56,301 bases of DNA, taken from the NCBI GenBank assembly GCA_964343195.1, contig CAYFIR010000030.1, positions 1-56,301 on the forward strand, given 5' to 3'. The translations under genes and the position numbers were made by a program. The DNA is from CAYVAP01 sp964343195. Its GTDB lineage: Bacteria; Bacteroidota; Bacteroidia; J057. Under the pieces are notes generated by a model. The model was not told the origin of the DNA and did no database searches. It was given only the letters and a program-made list of their open reading frames with translations. Of this stretch, positions 19,651-28,742 are shown one piece after another (position 1 is the first letter of the stretch; each line of letters begins with the position of its first letter).

Positions 19651-21330
19651 CTACTTCGATGACTTGACTTCAAAGTAGGAGAAGAGGGCTTCCGTCTCGC
19701 TGGGCTGTCCCTGAGAACTGGCGTAGAGACCGTACATACAGCCGACGAATCCTCCGGCGGTGGCGGTGCTCAGGTAGGTCGCATCGACGTTGTAGGCGAG
19801 GGTTTGCCACTCCTGATCGTCTGCTTTGTAGTAAAAGTGGTACTTGTTCCCGATGGCTTTGATTTGCAGGTGCACCCCCTGCTCCTGATAGCCTTTTTCG
19901 GCCAGGACTTCGTAGCCATCAGCGCTTTTCTTCAGCAGTTGGAGGCGGTTCTGGGCCTTGTTGATGAAATAATAGTGATCGGCGTTCTGCAAGACCACCA
20001 GCCCTGCCTGCTCGTTATCGCTCTGAGGTTCAAACTCCAGGTAGGTGCTGACCTCGCCGATGGGGTGGGGCTGCCGGCGCAGCATGAGGCTGGGGTTGCC
20101 CTGATCGGCGATGGTCTCAGGACGCAGGGCCACTCTCACCTTCCCGACACTTCGGTTCAGGGTATACCAGGGTTCCTTCACATTTCGCAAAAAGAGCCAA
20201 CGCTGATCCAGGGGCTCATCGAAGTCCACGCGGTAGTTGACCAGGCCGCCGAGTTGAAGGGCGGGCGTATCGGTTACTTCTGGCAATGGCAAGGGGTAGG
20301 TCTGCTGTACTTCCTCATGGTCGGGATTGATGATGGGCCAGCCGTCTTCCCAGCGAACAGGGGCGAGAAAGGTTTCACGGCCGGTGTTGTAGTACTCACC
20401 TTCGTAGGGTCGGCAGCCCAGGAACACGGCCCACCAGTCGCCGTCGGGCGTTTGGATCAGGTCGGCATGTCCGGTGGAGGTGATGGGATCTGGACGAGTG
20501 GGATCGAGGTCGCGTTGGGTCAGGATGGGGTTTCCTGCGTAGCTTTCATACGGTCCGTTGAGGGACTCGGATCGGAAGATTACCTCTGAATGGTTGTAGC
20601 TGGTGCCGCCTTCTGCCGCCATGAGATAATAGTAGCCGTTGAGCTTGTAGATGTGCGGCCCTTCAATCCAAATGGGTTCCTTGGCCAGATCCGTCCCACC
20701 GTTTACCAGCAAATGCTCTTCCCCCTTGACCTGTAGCGTGGTGGGGTCCAGTTCATGCAGGCGCAGGGTCCGGTGGCCGTCATAGAGCGGATTATTGTCA
20801 GGAGCACCCTGGTTGTAAACGACATAGACCCGACCGTCGTCGTCAAAAAACAGCGAGGGGTCGATGCCGCCATTCAGCTCTGGCAGCCAGTAGGGGTTGG
20901 AATAGGGCCCTTCCGGGTTTTGAGACTTGACGATGAAGTTGCCACCGTTGTCGATGAGGGTACAGACGATGTAAAACCAGCCCTCGTGGTAGCTAATCGC
21001 CGGGGCAAATAGTCCCCGGGACAGCCCCTGCTTGGTCATGTCCATCTGTTCCGTACGGGTGATGGCCGCTCCAATCTGTTGCCAGTTTACCAGGTCACGG
21101 CTATGCAGCACAGGGATGCCGGGGAAGTAGCCAAAGGAAGAATTGACCAGGTAATAGTCCTCCCCTACCCGGCAGATACTGGGGTCAGGATTGAACCCTG
21201 CCAGGATGGGGTTATGGAATGCGGTTTGAGGTGTTGTATCAGATGGACTGGGCTTTTCCAGGCTATCAGACTGACATCCCCCCAAAAAGATGGTGGGAAG
21301 CAGGAACAACGGTAGTAGCAGGCGAGGCAT
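19651..21330 (-). CDS. GH43 lipoprotein with C-terminal beta-sandwich (beta-xylosidase / arabinofuranosidase)
   Basis: 559 residues from ATG 21330, chosen because it opens a lipoprotein signal (LPTIFLGGC, Cys19); the frame extends 84 meaningless codons further, into the preceding gene. Catalytic residues: Asp49 (FNPDPSICR), Asp157 (GGIDPSLFFDD), Glu223 (WIEGPHIYK). Residues about 360-555 form the DUF1349-like/beta-xylosidase C-terminal sandwich (QAGLVVLQNADHYYF). This longer layout is usual for GH43 enzymes acting on xylo- and arabinoxylo-oligosaccharides. It lies 37 bp after the O-acetylesterase, so the two are probably co-transcribed and both act in the periplasm. Confidence 0.92.
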   Translation of the reverse strand: MPRLLLPLFLLPTIFLGGCQSDSLEKPSPSDTTPQTAFHNPILAGFNPDPSICRVGEDYYLVNSSFGYFPGIPVLHSRDLVNWQQIGAAITRTEQMDMTKQGLSRGLFAPAISYHEGWFYIVCTLIDNGGNFIVKSQNPEGPYSNPYWLPELNGGIDPSLFFDDDGRVYVVYNQGAPDNNPLYDGHRTLRLHELDPTTLQVKGEEHLLVNGGTDLAKEPIWIEGPHIYKLNGYYYLMAAEGGTSYNHSEVIFRSESLNGPYESYAGNPILTQRDLDPTRPDPITSTGHADLIQTPDGDWWAVFLGCRPYEGEYYNTGRETFLAPVRWEDGWPIINPDHEEVQQTYPLPLPEVTDTPALQLGGLVNYRVDFDEPLDQRWLFLRNVKEPWYTLNRSVGKVRVALRPETIADQGNPSLMLRRQPHPIGEVSTYLEFEPQSDNEQAGLVVLQNADHYYFINKAQNRLQLLKKSADGYEVLAEKGYQEQGVHLQIKAIGNKYHFYYKADDQEWQTLAYNVDATYLSTATAGGFVGCMYGLYASSQGQPSETEALFSYFEVKSSK

Positions 21331-21367
21331 ATGATTTAGCTTTGTTTTTAATCGGCCAGTAAAAAAC

Positions 21368-23317
21368 TCATTGGGTATTTTCTTTGTCTTCATCCAACTG
21401 AAAAGGAGATGCTGGCAATCCTTCGCGGTTGTAGAGGTTGGGATTGTCGGGGTTGTCGGCCCAGGCATAGCGGACATATTTCGGATCGGGGATCGCCTCA
21501 CTCCACACCACCACCTGATCGCCTCTGATTCGGGCATTAGCCCAAACGAATTTTCCGTCCTCGCCCGCAATTGCAAATTCACTCAGGGTCTCTCCATCCA
21601 GGGCAATCAGCCCACTGCCGACATGGGCAAAGGAGATGATGATGGAATCTTCCACGATGCGATGCGATTGGTACATCGGGCCGGAATATACCAGATTTTC
21701 TCCATAGGCCAGTTTCAGGGCAGCGAGGGCCATTCGTTCGCCCACATCTTTCTTGTTATCGGGGTGGATATCGTTCCATTCTCCCAGGTCGATGTTGACC
21801 GTCATGGCGGTATGTGGCAAGCTGAGGGCCTTTAGCTGGGACTCTCGCAGTTCTGCCCAGTTGCTTTCAGTGGGGAGGTAGCTCACCGACATATAGTTGG
21901 GCAGTTGGGCGTATATGAAAGGAAGATCAGGATCCCGGAATTGCAGGCGCCAGTCATCGATCAGAGCCTTCATCAGGTCAGCGTACTCAGCAGGCCGTCC
22001 CGTGTTGCTTTCACCCTGGTACCAAAGCACGCCCCTGATGGGCCAGTCATGGTAGGGAGCCACCATCGCATTGTACAGCGCCGTAGGCTGGTTTTGGCGG
22101 TTGATGCCCTGCGAAGCCGTAGAGGGGGCCTGCGGGACAAACACTTCCCCGACCTTGTACTGCCAGTATCCCTTGAGATCTACTGTGTCATTTTCAGTGA
22201 AGAGGCAATAGGGCTTGTCGGGGACAAATCCTCCTTTTCCCTGGTAATTGGACACCCGCACGACAAATACATTTCTACCAGCTTTGAGCAGCCCCGCAGG
22301 GACATTGTAGCGCCTTTGAGGATACTGGTAGGTCGTTTTGCCCACCTCAGTGCCGTTGATGAATAGCTGATCAGCGTCAATGATCCTTCCCAGAAAAATC
22401 CGAGCAGGTTTCCCCGCCATGGAAGGGGGCAGGTCGATCTCCCGGCGGTACCACACCACTCCGTTGAGGTCGCGAACGCCCTGGTCTTCCCAGTAGCCAG
22501 GGATGTTCATCCTTCGCCAGTTTTTGGGAGAATAATCAGGAGAATACCAGGGCTCCGGGCCAGTCAAGCCTTTGTCTGCGGACTCGTGGGAGGTAGATGG
22601 CGATTGGCCCTGACTCAGGCTATTGAGATAGGCGGTATCCCGGTTTTGGGCAATGGTGGACAACACTTCGGGAAAGTCCTGAAAACCCTGCTCACTGATC
22701 CAGGCTTCAATGGGAGTGCCGCCCACGCTGGCATTGATCAGGCCAATGGGAACGCCGTATTTTTCATAAATCTGAACGGCAAAGAAGTAGGCTACAGCGG
22801 AAAATGGCCGCACGTCTTCCGATACCGCCTGTTGCCAGTTTCCTCCTTCGAAGTCTGCTGCGGGGCCGTCGAGATCAGTCTGGGTCGGAATCTTGAAGTG
22901 GCGAATTTCGGGATAATTGGCGGTAGCGATGTCCTCGGCGTAGGTGACGTCGTGAATGTTGAGCTGATGCACCATGTTGGACTGTCCGGAGCAGAGCCAT
23001 ACGTCACCGATCAGGATGTCGTGTAGCTCGATGGTGTTTTCGCCCAAAATAACCATGGAATAGGGTCCCCCAGCCTTCATTGGGGGCAGTTCAATGCGCC
23101 AGGAACCATTCTCTGCTGCCCGGGTCACGTAGCGCTTGCCGTCAAACTGCACCTTCACTCTTTCGCCCACTGAAGCCCAGCCCCAAATAGGGATGGTGGC
23201 ATCCCGTTGCAAGACCATGCCGTCCTGAATGATTTGCGGTAGCCGTACTTCCCCGAAAAGGAAAGAAAGGCAAAAAAACAGGGTTAGGAAGGTAAAAATG
23301 GGGCGAGGCTTCATCAT
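21368..23317 (-). CDS. Sialate O-acetylesterase-type carbohydrate esterase (probable acetylxylan esterase)
   Basis: 649 residues with an N-terminal signal peptide. The SGNH-type block VWLCSGQSNM carries nucleophile Ser113, LWYQGESN is the middle block, and the NDIHPDNK segment supplies the catalytic His. A jelly-roll insertion lies at about 270-370 (WYRREIDLPPSMAGKPARIFLG). The family is annotated for 9-O-acetyl sialic acid, but members in xylan loci deacetylate xylan, and nothing else in this window concerns sialic acid. I therefore infer xylan or oligosaccharide deacetylation in the periplasm. It starts a short operon with the downstream GH43. Confidence 0.88.
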   Translation of the reverse strand: MMKPRPIFTFLTLFFCLSFLFGEVRLPQIIQDGMVLQRDATIPIWGWASVGERVKVQFDGKRYVTRAAENGSWRIELPPMKAGGPYSMVILGENTIELHDILIGDVWLCSGQSNMVHQLNIHDVTYAEDIATANYPEIRHFKIPTQTDLDGPAADFEGGNWQQAVSEDVRPFSAVAYFFAVQIYEKYGVPIGLINASVGGTPIEAWISEQGFQDFPEVLSTIAQNRDTAYLNSLSQGQSPSTSHESADKGLTGPEPWYSPDYSPKNWRRMNIPGYWEDQGVRDLNGVVWYRREIDLPPSMAGKPARIFLGRIIDADQLFINGTEVGKTTYQYPQRRYNVPAGLLKAGRNVFVVRVSNYQGKGGFVPDKPYCLFTENDTVDLKGYWQYKVGEVFVPQAPSTASQGINRQNQPTALYNAMVAPYHDWPIRGVLWYQGESNTGRPAEYADLMKALIDDWRLQFRDPDLPFIYAQLPNYMSVSYLPTESNWAELRESQLKALSLPHTAMTVNIDLGEWNDIHPDNKKDVGERMALAALKLAYGENLVYSGPMYQSHRIVEDSIIISFAHVGSGLIALDGETLSEFAIAGEDGKFVWANARIRGDQVVVWSEAIPDPKYVRYAWADNPDNPNLYNREGLPASPFQLDEDKENTQ

Positions 23318-23893
23318 TGGTTTGGAGTAGTCTAAAAAAAGGTGTTTGGGTATTGGACCAATTCATCCAATGGGGCAGTTCCGCATGAGAAAATGGCCAA
23401 GAGGTAACCTGAGCCAGGTAAACCTCCTAGCCCATACTACTAGACATTTTTCCTTGGCGAGGTTGGTTTTAGACAGGATTTGCAAGATTCACAGGATTAA
23501 CAGGATGATTCTCAGATACATACGATCCTGCTAATCCTGTAATATTCTGTTCATCCTGTCCAAATTCTTCTTTTTGTCCAGTAGTATGCTCCTAGCCTGT
23601 AAATACTAACTACTACACATTTGTCCTGAAAAATTTATAAAAAATTGAAAGGTTCGACAGATAGTTACATTTGAGAAATTACCGAGGCACAAGCAGGCCT
23701 CATACCAATAGAGGCCCCATCCAACGAAATCTTCCCAATACCAGGATCATCAATCATACCTTGAGCTTTGGTAGGTGTCACTATCAGGTTCCCAACCCCT
23801 GCCCAAGATCCCATATCTGAGGACTTACCCCAGATTGGGACCTTCCGGGACAGAGTGGACTAACTACAACCAAAACTTAACTTTTTAACTTTA
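23318..23893. repeat. 576-bp intergenic region with a nested palindromic repeat (23424-23595)
   Basis: No gene. Outer inverted arms CATACTACTAGACA (about 23433-23446) and TGTCCAGTAGTATG (about 23575-23588) enclose an inner inverted pair GACAGGAT (23472) and ATCCTGTC (ending 23560), the latter built from repeated ACAGGAT/ATCCTGT units. A further partial direct copy (ACTACTACACATTTGTCC) follows at about 23611. The rest (23630-23893) is AT-rich and featureless. It separates the GH10 gene from the esterase operon, so it likely holds a terminator or promoter. Confidence 0.6.
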
Positions 23894-25711
23894 TCATCTG
23901 ACGTGGATCAGCGAACAGTCATGACTGGAATCGGTCACCACCTGCACTGAAAATACCCCCGGGGCCAGCCCTTGAGGAGTCAGGGAAAGTGAAGTATCTG
24001 CGGGGGCCTCCGACGGACTCTGGAATACCAGCCGCCCTCCCATATCAAAAATCCGCACATCCCGGATTATCTCGTTGTTGAGGCTTTGAACATACAGGTT
24101 TCCATCGGTCATGGGATTGGGAAACAGGAGTACCGTACTCGCTTCTTCCTCTATGATGTTGGTCGCATCTCCAGACACGTATCCCCGGAGCCATTCCAGC
24201 GCCGGGCGTTCGGTGACACCATTGGTATTCATCAGATAGGCCCGTTCGACATTGCGCCAAAGTCCTGTACGCCACCCCCACAGGGTGATGCCCTGCACCG
24301 ACGGATGTTCCCAGAACAGGGGAAATATCCGCTGATATTCTGCTAACTGGATCGCATCCGTAGGGCCATCGATTTCCATCTCGGTCACATAAATCGGCAG
24401 CCCGGTCTCCCCCAGCCTGTTGAGGTTATTGCGCATGGTATTATTGGTCGCAGTAGTGGTAAACGCATGGGCCTGCACGCCGATGGCATCGATCAGGCTA
24501 TCAGCCATTAATATTTCGACGATCTCCTTGTAGTCCTGCGTACTGCTGAAACTGTTTACAATGTTGTAGTCATTGATCATCAGTTGGGCATTGGGGAAAT
24601 ACTGTCTTCCCAGTTCAAAGGATTTGACAATCCAGTCCCAGCCCGTTGTTCCGGAGCCTCCAAGCGCGTTGAGGTAATTCCCCCCTCCGTTTCCCGACTG
24701 GTTGGGTGGGTCATGGAGGGGTTCATTGACGACTTCGACAAAGTCGATATCGGGGTAGCGATCGGCTACAGCGGCAAACCATTCTTCAATTTCTTCCAGT
24801 TGTTCCGCAGGCGGCAAATTCTCGATCCAGGAGGGCTGCTGATTGCCCCAGATCATGACATGAAGCTGAAAGGGGAAGCCATTGTCTTTGGCTAGGCGAT
24901 AGGCAATATCCAGACTCGTCCAGTTCATGTTGTCGCGCGTGGTCTCGACGCTCCCCCACTTCCCGGCATTTTCCGGAGTGACCTTGTTCCAGTAATTGGC
25001 GAACCCCTGGATCTGCGATCCACTGTAGGTGTTTCCCAAAAACTTATCCTTGCCCTCTGCAATGGGTTGTAGGCCGGTGGAACCCTGAGATCCTGCTTCG
25101 CCATTCTCCAGGTTGGTCACCGTGTAAAAGTACCCACTTTCCCCAAAGGCCAGTTTGTCAATCTCCAGCCCATCTTCACGGGCACCTATCTGAAATGTCT
25201 GGGTCAGTGCGGTACTGTCCACTGTGAAAGTCAGGGCAGGCTCTCCCTGCGTAAACAGGGAAAAATTGAGCCATTTCCACACTCCCTCCTGGGCGGTTCC
25301 CGCCCCTTCGACTAATTCCTGAGCGGCGACATAGCCCACACCAGCCAACTGGTTCATGGTTTGCCAATCGTCTGGCTCGGTAGGAGACTTGACCCCGAAC
25401 CCATTGCCGTAGAAATAGCTGTCGTCGTCAAATGTATTGGGTCCGACCCTGAATTTTACATAGAGGTCGTAAGTGCCCGCCTTTGGAAAGGTAATCTCAT
25501 AGCTGATCACCCGGTCGCTGGACTCAGGGTGCTGTTCTATGCCATTGGTGGTGATGGAGACGTAGTCCGTCCTGCCTTCGGTCAGGATTTCATAGTCTGC
25601 CCCAAGGGTTCCTGCCTCTGCCTCGATCACCAATGCTTCAGTTTGGGCACACAGAAATGAGACCGAGAAAAGAAGACTTAATAAAAGGCAAATTCGGCTC
25701 ATTGGTTTCAT
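23894..25711 (-). CDS. Secreted GH10 endo-xylanase with N-terminal CBM and type IX sorting domain
   Basis: 605 residues from ATG 25711, which opens the signal peptide (LLLSLLFSVSFLCAQ); 28 codons upstream are discarded. Residues about 26-192 form a CBM6/35-like sandwich (LVIEAEAGTLG ... GLEIDKLAFG). GH10 spans about 215-520 with acid/base Glu330 (VEVVNEPLHD) and nucleophile Glu444 (YVTEMEIDG), plus WGNQQPSW and MINDYN. The last 75 residues are a type A T9SS sorting domain (LLFPNPMTDGNLYVQS ... VRIFDMGGRLVFQ). It is therefore probably secreted or surface-bound and makes the first cuts in xylan. It is the last gene of the sigma-FecR-SusCD-SGBP run. Confidence 0.94.
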   Translation of the reverse strand: MKPMSRICLLLSLLFSVSFLCAQTEALVIEAEAGTLGADYEILTEGRTDYVSITTNGIEQHPESSDRVISYEITFPKAGTYDLYVKFRVGPNTFDDDSYFYGNGFGVKSPTEPDDWQTMNQLAGVGYVAAQELVEGAGTAQEGVWKWLNFSLFTQGEPALTFTVDSTALTQTFQIGAREDGLEIDKLAFGESGYFYTVTNLENGEAGSQGSTGLQPIAEGKDKFLGNTYSGSQIQGFANYWNKVTPENAGKWGSVETTRDNMNWTSLDIAYRLAKDNGFPFQLHVMIWGNQQPSWIENLPPAEQLEEIEEWFAAVADRYPDIDFVEVVNEPLHDPPNQSGNGGGNYLNALGGSGTTGWDWIVKSFELGRQYFPNAQLMINDYNIVNSFSSTQDYKEIVEILMADSLIDAIGVQAHAFTTTATNNTMRNNLNRLGETGLPIYVTEMEIDGPTDAIQLAEYQRIFPLFWEHPSVQGITLWGWRTGLWRNVERAYLMNTNGVTERPALEWLRGYVSGDATNIIEEEASTVLLFPNPMTDGNLYVQSLNNEIIRDVRIFDMGGRLVFQSPSEAPADTSLSLTPQGLAPGVFSVQVVTDSSHDCSLIHVR

Positions 25712-25822
25712 ATAGGTATGGTTTTTCCATCTCAAGTGGCTAAAGGCATCTTCAGGCCACCTGGGTGTTGATAAATCATGAAGTAAAGAGGGCAATTCTC
25801 AATTTATGCCGGTCTTCCAGCA

Positions 25823-26938
25823 TCATCCATCCAGAATGATCAGGCGGAGGTTATCCAGATAGAAAATGGCATCCTGGTTACTTTCCATCGAGAGGTGTAT
25901 GGGAAGCCTGATTGCTGTTTCATCGACTCCCGTAGAAAATTCAAACGAAACCTCCTCCCACTTTCCGCCAATGCAGGTATGCTCTACCCTGGCCAGTTCC
26001 GAATAGTCCGGAAGCCCGGCGGTAAAAGCTACACTGGCATGAGGGGGTCCCCAGATCCTGATCGAATACCGATAGGTTTTTCCCGGTTGGACTTCAAATG
26101 ACTCCTGCCGGGCTTCAATATCCCATGGACTCTGTCCGACTTCCAGCACGTTCACCTTCAACGAACGCCTCCCTCCGCTAGACATTCCGTCCACAATTTC
26201 AAACTCTGCCAGGGTCCCGATTCCGTTGAATCCCCAGCCGGGGACTTCCATACTCGGAATTGCTCCCGCCTCGCCGATTTCAAAACTCCCGTTTATATTT
26301 TGAAGGGGCTGGCACATGGGATTCTCCGGGACCTCTTTACAGGGAATAAATGGCTGAGCATAGGTCGCGGACCCCGCGTGCGACATGAGCGAAACCAGAC
26401 CTCCATTAATGCCATGGGGAATGGTGAGACTTAGCCTTTGGGAAGACTTCTCCCCTATCTGAACCGGAATTTCTCCAATGAGAATCTGCTCTACATAGTT
26501 TAGGTTATTTCCCTGTATGATGACTTCCTCACCAAAGTCGGCTATCAGAGGATCTATTGCTGAGATCACGGGAAGGGGCACTACCTCTATTTGGGCCCGG
26601 GCTCTTTCACTGCCACTAAACACAAGTACAATCTCCTGCATCCCCAGAGGTATGTCTTCTGGCACAACAAATGAGAGGGATAATTCTGATGCCTCGACAT
26701 GGGGACTCACCCTGTCTCCCATGATTACCCGCTTAACCGCTGTCAGGTCCCTCCCATATACAACCAGGGTGTCTCCTTCTCCCGTGACATCGGAATCAAA
26801 CTCGGTGATTCGATGGCTTACATCAATGGCTGAGGAGGCAGCCACTTCTCCCCTTAGTTTGTCAGCATCCTGGTTGCAGCTCAACAATGCTCCCATGAGC
26901 AGAAAGGGAAGCAATCTCATGTGTTTTGGTCCTTTCAT
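25823..26938 (-). CDS. Surface glycan-binding lipoprotein SGBP1 (two IPT/TIG domains and a CBM4/9-like domain)
   Basis: 371 residues; lipoprotein signal with LLMGALLSC (Cys21). Two IPT/TIG domains span about 40-118 and 122-200 (ISAIDPLIADFGEEVIIQGNN is the second start region), followed by a CBM4/9-like sandwich at about 212-368 (NINGSFEIGEAG ... YRYSIRIWGPP ... FYLDNLRL). It lies 18 bp after SusD1 and takes the place of SusE/F or the xylan-locus SGBP-B. It should stand on the cell surface and hold xylan near the SusCD gate. Start could also be ATG 26920. Confidence 0.87.
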   Translation of the reverse strand: MKGPKHMRLLPFLLMGALLSCNQDADKLRGEVAASSAIDVSHRITEFDSDVTGEGDTLVVYGRDLTAVKRVIMGDRVSPHVEASELSLSFVVPEDIPLGMQEIVLVFSGSERARAQIEVVPLPVISAIDPLIADFGEEVIIQGNNLNYVEQILIGEIPVQIGEKSSQRLSLTIPHGINGGLVSLMSHAGSATYAQPFIPCKEVPENPMCQPLQNINGSFEIGEAGAIPSMEVPGWGFNGIGTLAEFEIVDGMSSGGRRSLKVNVLEVGQSPWDIEARQESFEVQPGKTYRYSIRIWGPPHASVAFTAGLPDYSELARVEHTCIGGKWEEVSFEFSTGVDETAIRLPIHLSMESNQDAIFYLDNLRLIILDG

Positions 26939-26956
26939 CTGCCTTGATTCATCGGA

Positions 26957-28729
26957 TTAATAACCAGGGTTTTGAGGGTATTTATGGTCGGTGGTGGTAG
27001 GGTCCACGGCAAGGTCGATATAACTTTGGGGTATGGGCCGAAGGGTATGATAAGGTTGAATGTTGGGTCCACCGTCCGGATTGTACTGCTGGACTCGCCC
27101 AATTAGCCTTTGGGTTCTGGTCAGGTCAAACCAGCGCATTTGTTCACCGGCCAACTCGCGGGAGCGTTCATCGAGAATGAAGTCCAGATCGACTTCAGCA
27201 GATGATATTTCCATGGCCGCTTCCTGTCCCGGATATGCAGCTCTCCGGCGTATGGCGTTGAGATAATTCGCGGCAAGGCTGTTCTGTCCCAGCATGTGGG
27301 CAGCTTCCGCTGCGATCAGGTAGGTTTCTGCAAATCGATAGACGATGTATGGCCGGGTTGAGGCGATGTTGGGATCCCCTTCGGTTCCCGGAATTGGGCG
27401 CTCCCTTGCCTCAAATTTGCACAGGCTGGGGAAATGGCCTTTTTGGCTGCTGACGTATTCCGGAGTCAGAACGGCATATCCCAGGCTTTTGATTTGGTCA
27501 GCAGTCAGTTCCAGATCAGCGGGGACAAACCATACGGCGGTATCTCCGGGGTAGAACCTTGGCTTCCCAACTTTCTCTGCCTCACAATACCCCGAAAAGG
27601 CATCGTTTTCAGTCCATACAGGATACTGATCGGGGTCCGGGTCATTGGCGATCCATACCGTCTGAAAAGACTTCTCGTATCGGGAGTCTATGTTTTTTTG
27701 GGCGAATGCTTCATTGAGCAACCAATCGGTAGGTTTGTAACGCACCCAGGGCCGGCCATTTTCAACATCCCGTACCATCCCGTCAAATTCGGTGTAAAAC
27801 ATCCGAAAGAAGAAGTTGCTTCTGTTTTGCTGAAGGTTTGCGTCATTATTCCCAGACTGGGTATCGACGATGTTGAAGTTTACATCTCCGTTTCGCTCAA
27901 CCACGAATAGCACCTCAGCATTGCGTTCGTTTCCTTCCGCGAATACATCGGCAAAATCATCCAGTAAGTTCACCCCATATGCGGCACGGTTGTCAATGAG
28001 ATCCTGCGCGATGGCAAGTGCCCGCTCAAAGTCTTCTGGCTGAGATGCCTCAGACCAGGCGCGGGTAAGGTAGACTTTGGCTAACAGGTGTAGAGCAGAA
28101 GCTTTCCATGCGCGCCCTGGATCCCTTGGGGTATGGGGTAACCCAAGAACAGCGTCGGTTAAATCCTGGATGATGGCCTCGTAGACCTCCTCCAGAGTGG
28201 CCCGGCTAAACTGGTTCGAGGGTGTCCGGTTAAATTTCAGAGGACCGGACCCAAGGTCAAGTGTGACTCCCCCAAATGTCTGCACCAGAATAAAGTACCA
28301 TTGGGCACGAATAAACTTAGCTTCGGAAATCAGATTTGTTTTGAGTTCTTCACTCAGTTCGGAAACATAAGGGCCCAATTCGATGACTCCGTTACAGGTA
28401 TTAATGGCAGGGTAAGCCCGATTCCAGGGGGTCAACAGGTCGGGCTGATCTGCTACAAGGTTTTGATAGTTATTGACTGGAGGATTGGTAACCTGGTTTC
28501 CGTTGGTAAACTCATCCGTTCCATAAACAGTCAGGTTATTTCCCGCTTCTGTCCCATAAAAGTATCGAAGAGAAGCATAGGCAGCAGTTACCCCTCCTTC
28601 GAGCCCCTGGGCCGTTTCAAAATATTTGGGGGTGAGCAGCCCTCTGGGTTCTTCCTGAAGGATACCTGTGCACCCCGCCCCAAGAGTCAGGAGGATCAGC
28701 ATTACCCATAACTTCATCATTCTGTTCAT
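26957..28729 (-). CDS. SusD/RagB-family outer membrane lipoprotein (SusD1)
   Basis: About 590 residues with a lipoprotein signal (TLGAGC, Cys20). The usual SusD plan is visible: CTGILQEEPRGLLTPKYF at the N terminus, helical repeat region with AKFIRAQWYFILVQTFGGVTL, and a C terminus ending in LDFILDERSRELAGEQMRWFDL and the DHKYPQNPGY tail. It should cap the SusC1 barrel and bind oligosaccharides. Start chosen at ATG 28729, 14 bases after the SusC1 stop, rather than the overlapping upstream start at 28768; ATG 28720 is also possible. Confidence 0.93.
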   Translation of the reverse strand: MNRMMKLWVMLILLTLGAGCTGILQEEPRGLLTPKYFETAQGLEGGVTAAYASLRYFYGTEAGNNLTVYGTDEFTNGNQVTNPPVNNYQNLVADQPDLLTPWNRAYPAINTCNGVIELGPYVSELSEELKTNLISEAKFIRAQWYFILVQTFGGVTLDLGSGPLKFNRTPSNQFSRATLEEVYEAIIQDLTDAVLGLPHTPRDPGRAWKASALHLLAKVYLTRAWSEASQPEDFERALAIAQDLIDNRAAYGVNLLDDFADVFAEGNERNAEVLFVVERNGDVNFNIVDTQSGNNDANLQQNRSNFFFRMFYTEFDGMVRDVENGRPWVRYKPTDWLLNEAFAQKNIDSRYEKSFQTVWIANDPDPDQYPVWTENDAFSGYCEAEKVGKPRFYPGDTAVWFVPADLELTADQIKSLGYAVLTPEYVSSQKGHFPSLCKFEARERPIPGTEGDPNIASTRPYIVYRFAETYLIAAEAAHMLGQNSLAANYLNAIRRRAAYPGQEAAMEISSAEVDLDFILDERSRELAGEQMRWFDLTRTQRLIGRVQQYNPDGGPNIQPYHTLRPIPQSYIDLAVDPTTTDHKYPQNPGY

Positions 28730-28742
28730 TCTGCTCCAGGTT

